Source of the DNA: Isochrysis galbana
Lineage: Eukaryota; Haptophyta; Isochrysidales; Isochrysidaceae
Direction of reading: 5' to 3'
DNA: 64,000 nucleotides
Assembly: GCA_018136815.1 (NCBI GenBank)
Contig: CM030940.1
Span: 653,418 to 717,417, forward strand
Positions 11,201-22,700 of the stretch are shown here, piece by piece. The notes beneath the pieces are model-generated. The model was not told the DNA's origin. It saw only the letters and a list, made by a program, of their open reading frames with translations, and did no database searches. The position numbers and the translations under genes were made by a program. How positions within the stretch are numbered: position 1 is the first letter of the stretch; each line of letters opens with the position of its first letter.

Positions 11201-14200
11201 CCGGCCTGCGTGAACATGCGGTCTCCGTCGTCTCCTCGCTGTTGCAGCGCTTCGTGCAGGTTGAGTCGCTTTTCGCCGGCCAGTCGACCGACGTCGCCAT
11301 CGCGTCGATGCTTAAGGCAACACCCGACTCGCTCGATACCATCTACGCCAGCGCGCTCGCGCACGAGCAGCTCAAGCCTCGCATCGAGCTTGCCGTCTCG
11401 CTCGTTCGCTCGCTCTACACCTTCCCGGAGCGCTTCGGTGTCGCCCCGCTTGCCGGCACCTCGCCCGACCTTGAGGTCGTGCAGACCATCGCCAAGATGC
11501 CCGGCGCGCAGTACAAGGAACTCGCGCTCGTCGCCTCGCAGTTCCAGCGCTACAAGGCCGAGAAGCCGTTCCCCGAGCTCGTTTCCGAGCTGAAGACCGA
11601 GCTGCTAGAGTCGGGCGTCGAGTCGACCGCTGTCTCGCGCTCCGTCGTCACCAATGCTCTTCTCGCGCTCTTCGATGACGAGGAGGTTGCCACGTCCGCC
11701 ATGCAGGTGGCGATCAAGCGGTTCTATCGCGCGTACGATATTCTTGACCTAGAGACCGAGACAAACACCGACGACGTCACGGTCACATCCTTCCGTTATA
11801 AGCTTGCTGACAAGACCCAAGGCGATGCGCCAGTTCCCATCCGCTTCGGACAGCTCGCCGTCCTGCCCGACCTCGCCTCTGTCGAGGCGTCCATCCCGAA
11901 GCTGCTCGAGTCGTACTCGCCCGAGGATGTTTCGTCGCCCCTCAACGTGCTACACATCGCCCTCCGCGAGCCGATGGGCAATGGCGCTGGTGCCGAGGAG
12001 GCCACCGTCGCCGCAGCACAGGCGGCGGTCCAGGCCGCTTCTGCGGCCCTCAAGGAGAAGGGCATCCGGTACGTCTCGGTCATTGTCCCCAACCCGCCCA
12101 AGTGGCCGCGCATCTTCGCCTTCACCTCAGCGAAGGACTACAAGGAAGATCTCCAGCGCCGCGATCTTTACCCCACCATGTACAACATGCTCGAGCTTGA
12201 CCTGCTCCAAAATTGGGCGCCGGTGCGCCCCCCCCCCCCCCAGCTGTATACGCGCTTACGCTGTGTTGGACGTGAAGCGCGAGAACAACTGCGTATCACT
12301 GACTCCCCTCTACGACCTCGCCTTGCCAGGTCCGGCTCCCTGCCATCTCGCACAACTCAGTCGTACTGCTCGGCCAACAGGGCACCAAGCCCCGCATCCA
12401 ACAACGCCTCTTCGCGCGTGGCGTCACCCACTCGGAGGGTCTAGACTCGCCTGAGGCTGCCGAGCAGGCGCTCCTAAAAGCTCTTGATGAGCTACAACTG
12501 GCCTTCCTCGATAAGCGGGTGCTCCCGACCGCCTCCTCATACCTTTTCCTACACGTCCTCCCTCCACTCGGAAAGTCTCCCGCACAGCTCATCGACGGGT
12601 TCGAAGAGATCATGGCCGGCCTCATCACGAAGCACGCAACTCGCCTCCTCAAGCTTTCCGTCGACGAGATCGAGGTCCGGGTTCACTCTCAGGATGCCGA
12701 TGGCCAGCGTCAGGCGGTCCGACTTATGGCATCCTCGATGGGTGGCCAGTGGCTCAAGACCGACGGTTATGTTGAGTATCTCGACCCGGTCACCGGCGTG
12801 ACCACATCGTACTGTGCGCTTGAGGACGGCGAGGAGGGCATGTGCTACATCGAGCCCTACCCGATCGCCTCTGAGCTCGCTGCCAAGCGCGCCGTCGCCC
12901 GCCGCATCGGCACCACCTACGCGTACGACTTCCTCGGACTCTTCGAGAAAGCTGTTGTCACTGAATGGCAGTCCGCAATCTCCGATGGCTCTGCGGAGTC
13001 GATGCCCCCCAATCTGTTGGAGGCCGATGAGCTCCTCATCGACGATTCCGGATCCCTTTACCGTGGCTCGCGCACGGTCGGCGAAAACAAGATCGGCATG
13101 GTCGGCTGGCACGTCACCATCAAGACGCCTCAGTATCCTGAGGGCCGTCCCCTCGTGATTGTGGCCAACGACTGCACTGTTCAGTCGGGCTCCTTTGGCG
13201 TTGCTGAGGACGAGTTCTTTGATAAAGTCTCTAAGTATGCACGCGGCCTCGGCCTCCCGCGGCTGCACATTGCCTCCAACTCGGGCGCACGCATCGGCCT
13301 CGCCGACGAGCTCAAGCCCTACTTCAAGGTTCAGTGGAACGATCCGGAGGACGTCGGCAAGGGCTTCAAGTACTTGTACCTCTCCGAGGAGGACGCCAAC
13401 CGCTTCAACCCGGGCACAGACTTCCACGGCGAATGGCTTGACGTTCCTGGCGAGGGTAAGCGGTATGTCCTCGACGACATCGTCGGCCAAAAGGACGGAA
13501 TCGGCGTTGAAAACCTGCGCGGCTCCGGCCTCATTGCCGGCGAGACCTCGGCCGCCTACTCCGAGACGTTCACCCTCTCGTACGTCACCGGCCGCTCCGT
13601 CGGCATCGGCGCATACATTAACCGCCTCGCCCAGCGTGTCATCCAGATGAAGAACGGCCCGATGCTCCTCACTGGATTTGGCGCGCTCAACAAGCTCCTC
13701 GGCCGCGAGGTCTACACCTCGCAGGATCAGCTTGGCGGGCCTCAAGTGAGCGCCCCGGCACCGGCTAATACCTCGTCAAGCTTCCACCGCCAGCCTTCCG
13801 CCACCGGCTTGCCTCGCGTTAGTGCAAGCACGTTGACCTCTCCGACTCACCTCTTACCCACCCTCTGCCCCATATCAGATTATGCTCCCTAACGGCGTCG
13901 CCCACCAGCTCGCCGTGGATGATCAAGACGGTGTGCAAAAAATCCTTCGCTGGCTTTCGTACGTCCCCAAGACGGCGTCAGAGCAAGCCGCTATCGCCCC
14001 GTCGTCTGATCCGATCGACCGCAAGATTGCCTTCCAACCGACCAAGGCGCCCTACGACCCGCGACACATGCTCGCGGGCACCACCGCCGCCGACGGCTCG
14101 TGGCTGGGCGGATTCTTTGATCAGGGCTCCTTCACCGAATACCTCGCAGACTGGGGCAAGTCAGTCATTGTTGGCCGCGCCCGCCTTGGCGGCGTCCCGA

Positions 14201-15431
14201 TGGGCATCATTTCCGTGGAAACGCGCCTCGTCGAGCAGCGCATCCCCGCTGATCCGGCCAACCCCGCCTCTCGTGAGACTGTCCTCGCCCAGGCCGGCCA
14301 GGTCTGGTACCCTGACTCGGCCTTCAAGACAGCGCAGGCTATCGCTGACTTCAATGCGGCCGAGAATCTCCCGCTCATCGTCTTCGCCAACTGGCGTGGC
14401 TTCTCGGGCGGCACCCGCGACATGTTTGGCGAGATCCTCAAGTTTGGTTCGTACATCGTCGATAACCTTCGCACCTACAAGCACCCCGTCTTCGCTTATA
14501 TTCCGCCGAACGGCGAGCTCCGCGGCGGCGCGTGGGTCGTCATTGACCCGACGATTAACGAGGAGATGATGGAGATGTACGCAGACTCCAACGCGCGCGG
14601 CGGCATCCTCGAGCCCCCGGGTATCTGCGAGGTTAAGTTCCGCAAGCCGGACCTCATTAAGACGATGCACCGCCTCGACCCTCAGCTTCAGGCCCTCCAG
14701 GTGGCTAGGCATTCTCACCCTATTCTGTTCTCGTGCTGTCTCTGCTTTTTGCGGCCTCGCCTCTTGAACAATGGCTTTTGCTTACTCGCCTCTCATTTTC
14801 TGACCCACTCACTCAGGCTGAGCTCGCTATTGTCGTCGACTCCCCGGGCTCGGAAGAGGAAGCCGATGCCCTACGCGCCTCGATCGAGCAGCGCGAGAAC
14901 TCTCTCCTCCCCCTCTATGCCCAGATCTCCTATGAGTTCGCCGATCTACACGACCGTCCTGGCCGTATGCTTGCCAAGGTGAAAGCGCATCGCCCGCCCG
15001 CGTCCACTTTGGGATTGCCCGAGCTGACGGCCTTCTTTTTTTGCGGACACGCTTTTCTGAGTGTCTCATGTGCTCATCTCCGACCCCTGCCTTACCCATA
15101 GGGTGTGATTCGTGACGTCGTCGACTGGCCAAACGCGCGCGAATACTTTGCCTGGCGTGTACGCCGGCGCCTCCGACAGGATGCCCTCGTCTCGCGCCTC
15201 AAGGCTGCTGACTCCGACCTCAAGCATGCTGACGCCGTGGCCGTGCTGTCCTCTATGATGGACGGCGACTGGGAGGATGACAAGGCTGTGCTCGCTTGGT
15301 TCGACTCGGCCGATGCAGAGATTGACGCCAAGATCACCGAAGTACGGGACGAGGCTGTGAAGCGCACCGTCTTCAACCTTGTCGACAAGCTGTCGGACGA
15401 GGCCAAGGCCGACCTCCTCAAGTCGCTCTGA
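8242..15431 (+). CDS. ACC1: Homomeric (multidomain) acetyl-CoA carboxylase, probably plastid-targeted
   Basis: Carboxylates acetyl-CoA to malonyl-CoA, the first committed step of fatty acid synthesis. Exons by phase: 8242-8386, 8507-12222, 12330-13745, 13879-14700, 14817-14978, 15102-15431 (TGA), about 2,196 residues plus an unidentified first exon; eukaryotic ACCs are 2,200-2,300. Domain order: signal/transit-like presequence (8242-8560); biotin carboxylase (8590-10100, with [12 protein letters not shown], the Gly-rich ATP loop [14 protein letters not shown] and [17 protein letters not shown]); biotinyl domain with EAMKM, the biotinylated Lys being codon 10642-10644; ACC central region (10860-12200); carboxyltransferase (about 12690-15400, with [14 protein letters not shown] and [15 protein letters not shown]). 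Introns are GT-AG, all phase 0 except the phase-1 intron 8387-8506 within the presequence. Product identity is very secure; plastid location is inferred from the presequence. Confidence 0.95.
8387..8506 (+). other. ACC presequence intron
   Basis: 120-bp GT-AG intron (gtgcgc at 8387, ccttccag ending 8506), phase 1, joining [12 protein letters not shown]. The unspliced frame is also open but reads as Pro/Leu-rich junk, so the splice is inferred from site quality and phase. Confidence 0.65.
12223..12329 (+). other. ACC intron
   Basis: 107-bp phase-0 intron (gtgcgc followed by a C run; cttgccag ending 12329). Splicing gives [17 protein letters not shown], restoring continuity into the carboxyltransferase part. 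Confidence 0.9.
13746..13878 (+). other. ACC intron
   Basis: 133-bp phase-0 intron (gtgagc ... catatcag). Splicing gives [16 protein letters not shown] in the carboxyltransferase domain. Confidence 0.92.
14701..14816 (+). other. ACC intron
   Basis: 116-bp phase-0 intron (gtggct ... cactcag). Splicing gives [15 protein letters not shown]. Confidence 0.9.
14979..15101 (+). other. ACC intron
   Basis: 123-bp phase-0 intron (gtgaaa ... cccatag). Splicing gives [18 protein letters not shown], the conserved ACC C-terminal block. Confidence 0.9.
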
Positions 15432-16085
15432 ACTCCGCGTGCTTGAGCCAGATTTTGCTGGGCAGTGGGCTCTCGCCATCTCCGCCCTCTGCGGTGCGGA
15501 GAGCGGCCATGTGCGCCGCCCGGCACCGCGGGCCGTCGAGTCGCCGACGGCCGCGAGGAGCTCCGCCTGACTCCCCAAGGCAAGCTCATTCGCCCAAACA
15601 AAGGTGATGGGTACGGCCCGCCTGCTAGTTCGACTCGGCGCTGTGTCATCGGTTTGATGCGGAGGTCTTGCGCATGCAAGCCCTCCTTATTTGGTCGCAT
15701 GTAGAACGGGGCTCGAAGCTCCCCCCTCCCCCGGCGCCGATTCGGCCTGCGCACGCGTACTTAAGCTAGTGAGGGCTCATAAGTCGTGTGCGCATGTGTT
15801 TGTGCCTAGAGCCCATCTCCGTGTGAAGTGTGCGCATACAGTCGTGTATGCCGAGTGCATGGGATTCGCGCAGGAGGTCACAGGCTAGAGGGCATCTGCG
15901 ATGACCGTCGGTTGGCCCGTTGCGCCCTCTTTCTCGCTTGTATCCCATCGTCTCGACTCGTTGCGCTCATCGTCTAATAGATGAGTAGGAGATGTGGGAA
16001 TGAATTAGCATGAAAGTGAGATCTTCAAAAGATCACATCTGACATTTACATTTGAAGATTCAGGGCCAACGCCTACATCTGCCCC
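15432..16085. other. ACC 3' flank
   Basis: Nothing coding is recognisable. An A/T-rich patch (15970-16065) contains TTTGAAGATTCAGGGCC at 16052-16068, resembling the CTGAAGATTC terminus of repeat C (see 28162). Confidence 0.4.
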
Positions 16086-16091
16086 TTTTTC

Positions 16092-16530
16092 AACTAAGTT
16101 TATACTTGGTTCGCCCATGGGGGGGCACGAGCCCTCCACTCCTCCCCTGCCATGGGGGAGGAACCACTCATGCTCCTGGCATGCCTGATGGCTTGCCAGG
16201 AGGAGACTGCCCTACTGACCCACTCTCTCACTGGCAGGCTTGCCTGCCTCGCGCGTCCTGGCTAGTCGTGGCCAGCCCATCGCTCCAACCCCCCCTCCCC
16301 CCCTGTTCGAGAGGCAGACAGGTGCAGCGTGGGGGCCCCAGAGGCTCGGGAGCGCCAGCGAGGGAGAGGCAGGGGAGGCCAGGGCCTAGCCCCAGCCTCG
16401 CTCTGCCCCCTGAGCTGGCCTCCAGGAGCCTTCCGGGGCCGCCAGAGGGCAGCTGGAGGCCTGCCGCAGGCGCGCCATCGCGCGTGCCGCAGGAGAGGGG
16501 AGAGAGAGCGCGGAGAAGGGGGTGGGCGCG
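16092..16530 (+). repeat. Repeat A, hairpin-headed, plus orientation
   Basis: Starts with the hairpin AACTAAGTTTATACTTGG, then CCCATGGGGGGGCACGAGCCC, a CTCCTCCCCTGCCATGGGGGAGG block and GCATGCCTGATGGCTTGCC. The same series recurs at 51051 (+) and, inverted, at 17568, 58602 and 58761. The distal part (16230-16500) is the reverse complement of 57460-57730. Confidence 0.75.
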
Positions 16531-16724
16531 AGCGAGAGCTCCGCCCACCGGAAAATCGGTAAGTCTCGCGCCTGTTTACAGGTTACAGGATAAGACGAGA
16601 CAGAGTCCGCCGCCTGCCGTCGGTAGGCGCGCCATCGCCTGTCCCGTATCGCCAATTATCGGGATGGTCGGAACGAGCCGTATCGTGATCGGGAGGAGCG
16701 GGGCGGAAGGCACAATAAAATAAT

Positions 16725-17568
16725 TAATGTTATATCCTAGCCAACCCCACTAGCTAATTGGACACAACTTTTCCGTCCCGGAATCCCGCCATGCCTGACG
16801 AGCCAGGTGTCCGAGTGCTACCGCGCCCCCTCCCCCCGATATTCGTCCTCCCCCCAGTGCACGCACCGACCCCGCGCACCCCAGCACGTCCTCTCCTCGA
16901 GTCTACGCTGGGGGAAAACCCCTTTCGGGTAAAAACAACGCAGGGGGGGGGGGGGCACTCATGAATAGGAGCCCAGAAACACTAATCTCTCCTCGCAAGA
17001 GCGAGTGGCCGCGGCGAGCCGCGGCCCTTCCCTCCTGGTTCTGGCGCCCCCGTCTTCTCTTACCCAAACGGGGCGAGAAGACACGTAAACGCCGGAGGGG
17101 GGAGCTGCCACTCCCCCCTCCCCTCCCTCTTCCCTTTTCCTCCTCTCTTCCCTGCGGCGGGGGCCCATGGCGCGCGCCTGGGCCCCTCTTCAGGTCCCCA
17201 GGAGGCCAGCAGGGGCCTGGGAGCGCAGCTCAGGGGGCAGGTGAGGCTGGGGCATGGCCCTGGCCCCTCCTGCCTCTCCATCGCTGGCTCTCGAGCCCCT
17301 GCCAGTCGACTGGAGCTGGCTGGGGGGTCCTGATCAGGGGGGCCCAGGGGGAGGAGGGGCTGGTCAGAGGGATGGGCTGGCCACGACAGGCCAGGGCGGG
17401 CGAATCAGGCGTGCCTGTGGGGAGAGGGATGGGTCAGTATGGCAGTGTGCTCCTGGCAAGCCATCAGGCATGCCAGGAGAGTGGGTGGTTCCTCCCCCAT
17501 GGCGGGGGAGGAGTGGAGAGAGGGGGGGGCTCGTGCCCCGCCATGGGTGAACTAAGTATAAACTTAGT
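16725..17568 (-). repeat. Repeat D/A composite, copy 1 of an ~850-bp duplication
   Basis: Read on the plus strand it starts TTATATCCTAGCCAACC, passes through a module with CATGCCTGACGAGCCAGGTG, a CTGGGGGAAAACCCC block, a G tract, GAGCGAGTGGCCGCGGCG, and ends with the hairpin AACTAAGTATAAACTTAGT (17550-17568). Nearly the same sequence in the same order and strand is at 57745-58602. I see no protein that this would encode. Confidence 0.85.
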
Positions 17569-17859
17569 GGCGGAAGGCACAATAGGCACAGCCGGTGGCT
17601 GTGGTCCATACACCGCCCTCAGACGTAGGGCGCTGCGTGCGGGGCACCTTCATAGACGCGTCGGTCGGACGGGCCCTGGCGAATGAAGCAGCCAGGTCAG
17701 CGTGCCCACAGTAGCGTGACATCGGGTCGAAATCTACCTTAGCATTACGCCAAGATTCCAAATCCCATTTGGCGCCTTCGGGATGGCCGAGGTTGTCCGA
17801 AGGCGGCGCGCAGCGGCGGCTCTTTTGCGATGGCGGTGTGTCGAGAGGTGCCAAGCGTA

Positions 17860-18653
17860 GGGAACGCAACGAATCGCGCAAAATCGCTCCCCGCCCCAAG
17901 TCGGCTCACGAAGCGCTCGGCAAAGCGCCCCCCAAGCCTTGCGCCCGCTTCACGCAAGGGCTCTGCCTGCGCAACAAACGCGGGGTGCGCTGCAACCTCT
18001 CACACGAGATCCCGAGCGCATGGATCGACAACAAGTGCACGATCCGCTGCCACCTCCATCCCCACAAGAAAATCGCGGGATGCTGTCTGAATGGCCCGAC
18101 GTGCCTCTTCCTCCATCCGGAGTGCGCGGCGGCCCTACTCGCAAGACTGAATGCACTGGACCGAGATGCGGCCCACCCGCCCTACCCCAGACTCACTTTT
18201 GATTCCACCCTCGGATACCCAGGTGAGGGACCGGTCCGAGTAGCGACCTACAACATCAACGGCACCAAAGGCGGCAAACTTGCCGCGGTGTTGTCACAAG
18301 CGCGTAAGGCGGGTGTAGACATACTCCTCCTACAAGAGCTGCACGCATACGAAGACGGCTCACACCACCGCTCGCATAGAACGGCGGCCCTCCTAGGCTG
18401 GCACTGGTTTGCCTCGCCGGGAGAGCTAGTGGACCCGGCAAGCGGAGTCGCGATTGCGATTCGCGACGCGTGCGCCAGGGTGATCCCTAGAGTAGATTCA
18501 ATAGTGGAAATCATAAAGGGTAGATGCATTAAAGTGGACATAGAGATCGACGAAAAGTTATACCGTATTCTCTCGGTGTACCTGAGCGCTAGCCCGGGAC
18601 CAAGGAGATCTCAAATAGAAATGCTACGCCGAGACACGCACGCTCAGTTCTAA
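17860..18653 (+). pseudogene. LINE fragment: CCCH zinc fingers and AP-like endonuclease
   Basis: One open frame (coding similarity from about 17870; TAA at 18651). It begins with a basic stretch, then CARFTQGLCLRNKRGVRC with C-x7-C-x8-C-x3-H spacing, CTIRC, and CCLNGPTCLFLHPEC. An exonuclease/endonuclease/phosphatase domain starts at about 18230: VRVATYNINGTKGGKL (the catalytic Asn motif) and DILLLQELHAYEDGSHH (catalytic Glu). The frame stops before the family's GDFN and SDH blocks and before any reverse transcriptase, so this is 3'-truncated. The zinc-finger part overlaps the end of the 3917-4999 fragment, which gives the element's domain order. Function: target-site nicking in TPRT retrotransposition (family knowledge). 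Confidence 0.75.
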
Positions 18654-19160
18654 CGTGGGCCCGCGTCCGGCACTTCTTTCAACTGCTGCGCACATACATG
18701 CGGTATTACCATCTGAAACCTGCACGTTTGTACTTTAATAAGGGGGTCCTTTAAGTAGAACTTATACCGTCCACATGGGGGCACTTGCGAAAAAAACAAC
18801 AATACCTGAGGTTGCACCCTCTGAGCTGCGGAAGGGGGGCGTGAGAACTTCAGAAGGGGGGGGGAACTGCAGAGGGGGTGAGAGGGAATGCAGAGAGGGG
18901 GCCCAGTTCTGTTACCTGCATTTCTTACCTTAAACGCGTGGACAATTACCGTAACGGTAAAAATAAAGCTCAAATCTTCGAATTTCGAGACGAAAATCGG
19001 CGGACCAGGATTTGAGCCCAGGGAGAATCCGAATCTGCACGCCTTGAGTGACCAAGACGAACATAGAGGACGATAAATAACGACGAAGGCACGTACCCAT
19101 GCCGAAATATTCATGCCAGGAGGCCTGAATACAACACGCTCACGGCGCGAGCTGGTAAGG
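18654..19160. other. Non-coding interval
   Basis: No gene found. 18830-18900 is G-rich. The minus strand of 19003-19060 has a B-box-like GGCTCAAATCC, but it does not fold as a tRNA (see rejected items). Confidence 0.45.
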
Positions 19161-19169
19161 GCCGTTCTT

Positions 19170-19460
19170 CTTGGATTAGAGAGTTCCCCCCCCCCCCCCC
19201 CCCCGGTGCTTTTTCCCGGAGAGTCGCCCGACGTAGGTCGGTCCGCCTCGATGGGAACTCCCTCATTTTAACCTGTGGGGGGTTAGAATGGGAGCCGGGG
19301 GCCTGCGAGGGGGGAGATGTGGAGGGGTGCATAGGTGTATGTATCTGTATCTGTGACAGCAACATGCGTCGAGGCGTACGGGCAGGTGCGCTAAGGGTTG
19401 TCGTGTTAGTACCAGGGCTAGTGAGAGTAGTGGTACTAATGCTCAGTTATATTATTATTA
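19170..19460 (-). repeat. Repeat E, copy 1
   Basis: About 290 bp that are the reverse complement of 36585-36885. Shared pieces include a GACGTAGGTCGG/CCGACTTACGTC block, CCCCCGGCTCCCATT, GGGCAGGTGCGCTAAGGG and a terminal homopolymer of G/C (here C at 19187-19204). Confidence 0.75.
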
Positions 19461-19464
19461 TCGG

Positions 19465-19600
19465 GGTAGGGGCTCCGTTGCCGTCGAAGGGCTTCGGTCC
19501 CTCAGCACTAAGGTTACACTCACACAACAAGAAAACTCTAAGGAGAACCGATCTAGTCTCAGAAGAAAAGATCAAACCTTAGAGTCTAGTGCTGAGGGAA
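19465..19600 (+). repeat. Repeat F with internal inverted repeat
   Basis: GGGGCTCCGTTGCCG ... GGTCCCTCAGCACTAAGG ... ACAACAAGAAAACT also occurs at 33828-33890. Within it CCCTCAGCACTAAGGTT (19499-19515) is mirrored by AACCTTAGAGTCTAGTGCTGAGGG-like sequence ending at 19598, so the piece can fold back on itself. Confidence 0.6.
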
Positions 19601-19703
19601 GATCAAGAGAGAAGATCAAAGATCTAATGATGAAGGAGTCTCTAGTAGAAACGGATGGGGAGCGCTGGCTTGAGCGGTCGGGGCGGCGCGGCGCGGTGGC
19701 GCG

Positions 19704-22700
19704 ATGCGGCGCGCCGCCAGTGCCACGCTTTTCGGCACTCGTCTGCGGCGGCGCGGGCGCGAAAGCGAGGCGGATGCGAGCACACCAGCACAGTCTGAGT
19801 CTCCCGCGCGTGGGCTGCGCAATATTCTCCGGCGTTCTAGCTCGTCGGCTGGCTTAAGCCCAGAGCACAGCAGCCCCGCGCTCTCCCGCTCACCTTCTCT
19901 CTCTTCTATCTCCCTCTCTCCTGCTTCTCGCGCGGGCTCGTGGCGCTCGCTGGCGAGGAAGGCGAAGGAATCGCCTGCTTGCACAGGCGGAGCAGCCGAC
20001 GACGGCTCGCCGCTGGCTCGCGAGTCTCCTCCCTCTCGTACAGCCTCGTGGCGTTTGATGGTGCGAAGGGCCAAGGCAGCTGAGACGCCAGCTCAAACAG
20101 GGGGTGCGCAGGCCGGCGAAGAGGGATCCAGCTCATCCTCTCCTCCTTTTCGAATGGGCTTTGGGCGCTCGAAGGCCAGGAGGACGAAGGCGGCCGAAAC
20201 GCCGGCTCGTACAGGGGGTACGGAGGCGGGGGAGGTATGTTCAAACTCGCAATCTACTCTTTCTCGCACAGGCACTCTTTCTCGCACGGGCTCGTGGCGC
20301 TCGTTGGCGAGAAGGGCTAAGCCGGCTGAGACGCCGATTGACGCAGAGAAGGCAGAGGCTGGCGAGGCGGGCTCCAACTCGCACTCTCCTCCTTCTCGCG
20401 CGGACCCGTGGCGCTCGTTGGATAAGAAGGCGAAGGCGGCTGACACTCCGGCTTCCGGAGCGGCTAGCAGCAATGAGAAAATGAGCTACGAGTCGGGGCA
20501 AAGCTTCCCGGCAGCTGCCGAGCTACCGGAGGTGGTGGCGGAAATGCAGAGGTTCCTTCTAGCCGGCTCATTCGACCGTGGTAGGCGGCTTGTGCGTGCG
20601 AGCGAGGCGGGAAGGAATGCGAGCGGGGAACCGCCAGGCTTGTTGTCCTCTCTACTTGAGGGTATTGAAGCCGTCGGAAATTTTAGCGACCGTTTCACCA
20701 TGAGCTCGACGTCACTAGGTCAAGGGCGGACGGCGATGGTATACGCGGGGAAGCGACACAAAGATGGACGATGCGTAGCTCTCAAGGTGAGGGTCCGGCT
20801 GGGTTGGGTGTGCACGATGCCTATGTTGATGCCAAGGGTATGAGCAAGGGCGCACATTAAAGCGCGCATCCATTGCACCGCGTGATTGGTGGCGGCGTGT
20901 ACGTCCTTCACGATGCCTTGCCGTCACGGGTGCACCGGGCAGCGACGCCTTAACGCTAGTGCGCGTATCCGCGTCTGACGTGCCCCTCGACATCCTGCTG
21001 ATGCACAGTCGTTTGATCACGATGTCCTGGCTCGTGACCCGATGAGCTGCACCTGCTTTATCGCGGAGCTCCGTGCGCTTCGCGCTCTTCCAGCCAGTGA
21101 GTACGTCGTCTCTCTGCTTGGCATATGCACAACAGACACCAAGCTCGCAATCATCACGCAGCACATGGAGGTGCGAGCCTAGCCACGACAGAGTACGCAC
21201 TGGGCGACTGCGCCCAAGCAAGCATGCATGCGAGGCACGCAAGGAGCATCATCTACTGGCTGCTCTACATGCATCACCGCCCTGCACCTCCGGTACCTCC
21301 AAGCCTTTCCGCCGCATCGGCTGCTTACATCGCGCACTTGAGCCTCAATTGTTCGCCCACTCGAACCCCCAGGGTGGCGACCTCCTGGAACCGATTCTGA
21401 GAGCGGGCAGGGGTCTAGGTGAGGACACGTGCCGGCCATTGCTATTACAACTTGTGCATGCCGTCTTGCATCTCCATACACACGGCTGGGTCCATCTCGA
21501 TATCAAGCTGGAGAACGTCTGCTTCTCGCACGATGGGGGAGGTACCAGTGCCGAGCACAGCGAAACTGACGACGCTCGATGGCTCAGAGAGGCGAGTCGC
21601 GCCACTCGCTGTGAAGCCCATTGAACGACTCCCATTGGTCCCTCTCCGGCTTTCCCCTTTTGATTCCCTCCTCCCCCACCCCAGTTGAAGCTCACACAAT
21701 ACGCACCGTTCCTTTATCCTTCGGCCTAGGCGCGAATTCGACTCGTCGACCTAGGGTCCGCGCGCCGCTGCGCGGCGGGCGCACCCAGCCTGCGTGGCGT
21801 CGACGGCACTGCTGTCTACATGGCTCCTGAGGTCGCGGCTTGGTTTGGAGTCTCTTGTGATGACACTGTGGCCACTCCACAGCCCAGCCCCATTGGTGCG
21901 GCGGAATACTCATCGGACGTGTCTTCCATAGAAGCCTCCTCCGATACTCGCTCGGCTTCGGCCGTACGACGGCTACGGAGGAACTTCGGCCGTCGGACCT
22001 TCAAGGCCGCTTCTGATAATCACTCGGAGTGCGGGGATACACCTCCTCCATATGGACAACCTGCGGATTGCTGGTCGCTTGGTGCTTGCTTCTACGTGAT
22101 GCTGTCGGCTCGGGTGAGCGTGTGCTTGAAGCTACGCCCGACCGATTGATCTGGTCGCGGGTTGGTTGTGCTCACGGAGCTTGAGCTCTTGATTGGTTGT
22201 GCGGTTGGGGTGGGTGCCCGCACCCGGTCGGCTGCACAACGCTCATTGTCACCCAAGCTCTTCCCGGCCCGCTGTAGGCTCCATGGAACCAGAGGCTACC
22301 CGACGCTACACTCCTGCCCGTGATCGCTTCCCCCTTGACGCCGCCTGCGCCTCTTCCGCCTGCGATCGCCTCCTCCTTCTCGCGCTCCGGCGCGGCATTG
22401 CTACAAGCGCTTCTCACCAAGGACCCGGGAGCACGCATTGGGGCAGCTGACGCGGCCGCTCACCCGTGGTTTTGCGAAGCCGCGAATGGTTGCAGCCATG
22501 GCCAAGCGGCGGCCGCGACACGTCTTGCTAGCCTGCAAGACTTTCAGTGTGGACCGCCTGGGCCCCAACTAGCCGCGCCGCTCCAGCCAACCGCAGAACA
22601 CGGCGGCGCGGATGCAGCCTCGCACACATCCTTGGGTGAGCAGCTCGCATCTGATCCCGAGGCGGCTAGTCTTCACCTACCAGATGTGCACGAGAGTGAG

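Noticed and set aside
16961-17686. 241-codon frame in the repeat D/A composite
   Set aside because: The second copy at 57745-58602 has indels that break the frame, so it is not conserved as protein.
18985-19090. tRNA-like sequence on the minus strand (GGCTCAAATCC B-box-like, TTCGGAT loop)
   Set aside because: T-arm and a weak anticodon arm can be drawn, but no 7-bp acceptor stem exists and the variable region is too short. At most a decayed tRNA-derived repeat.
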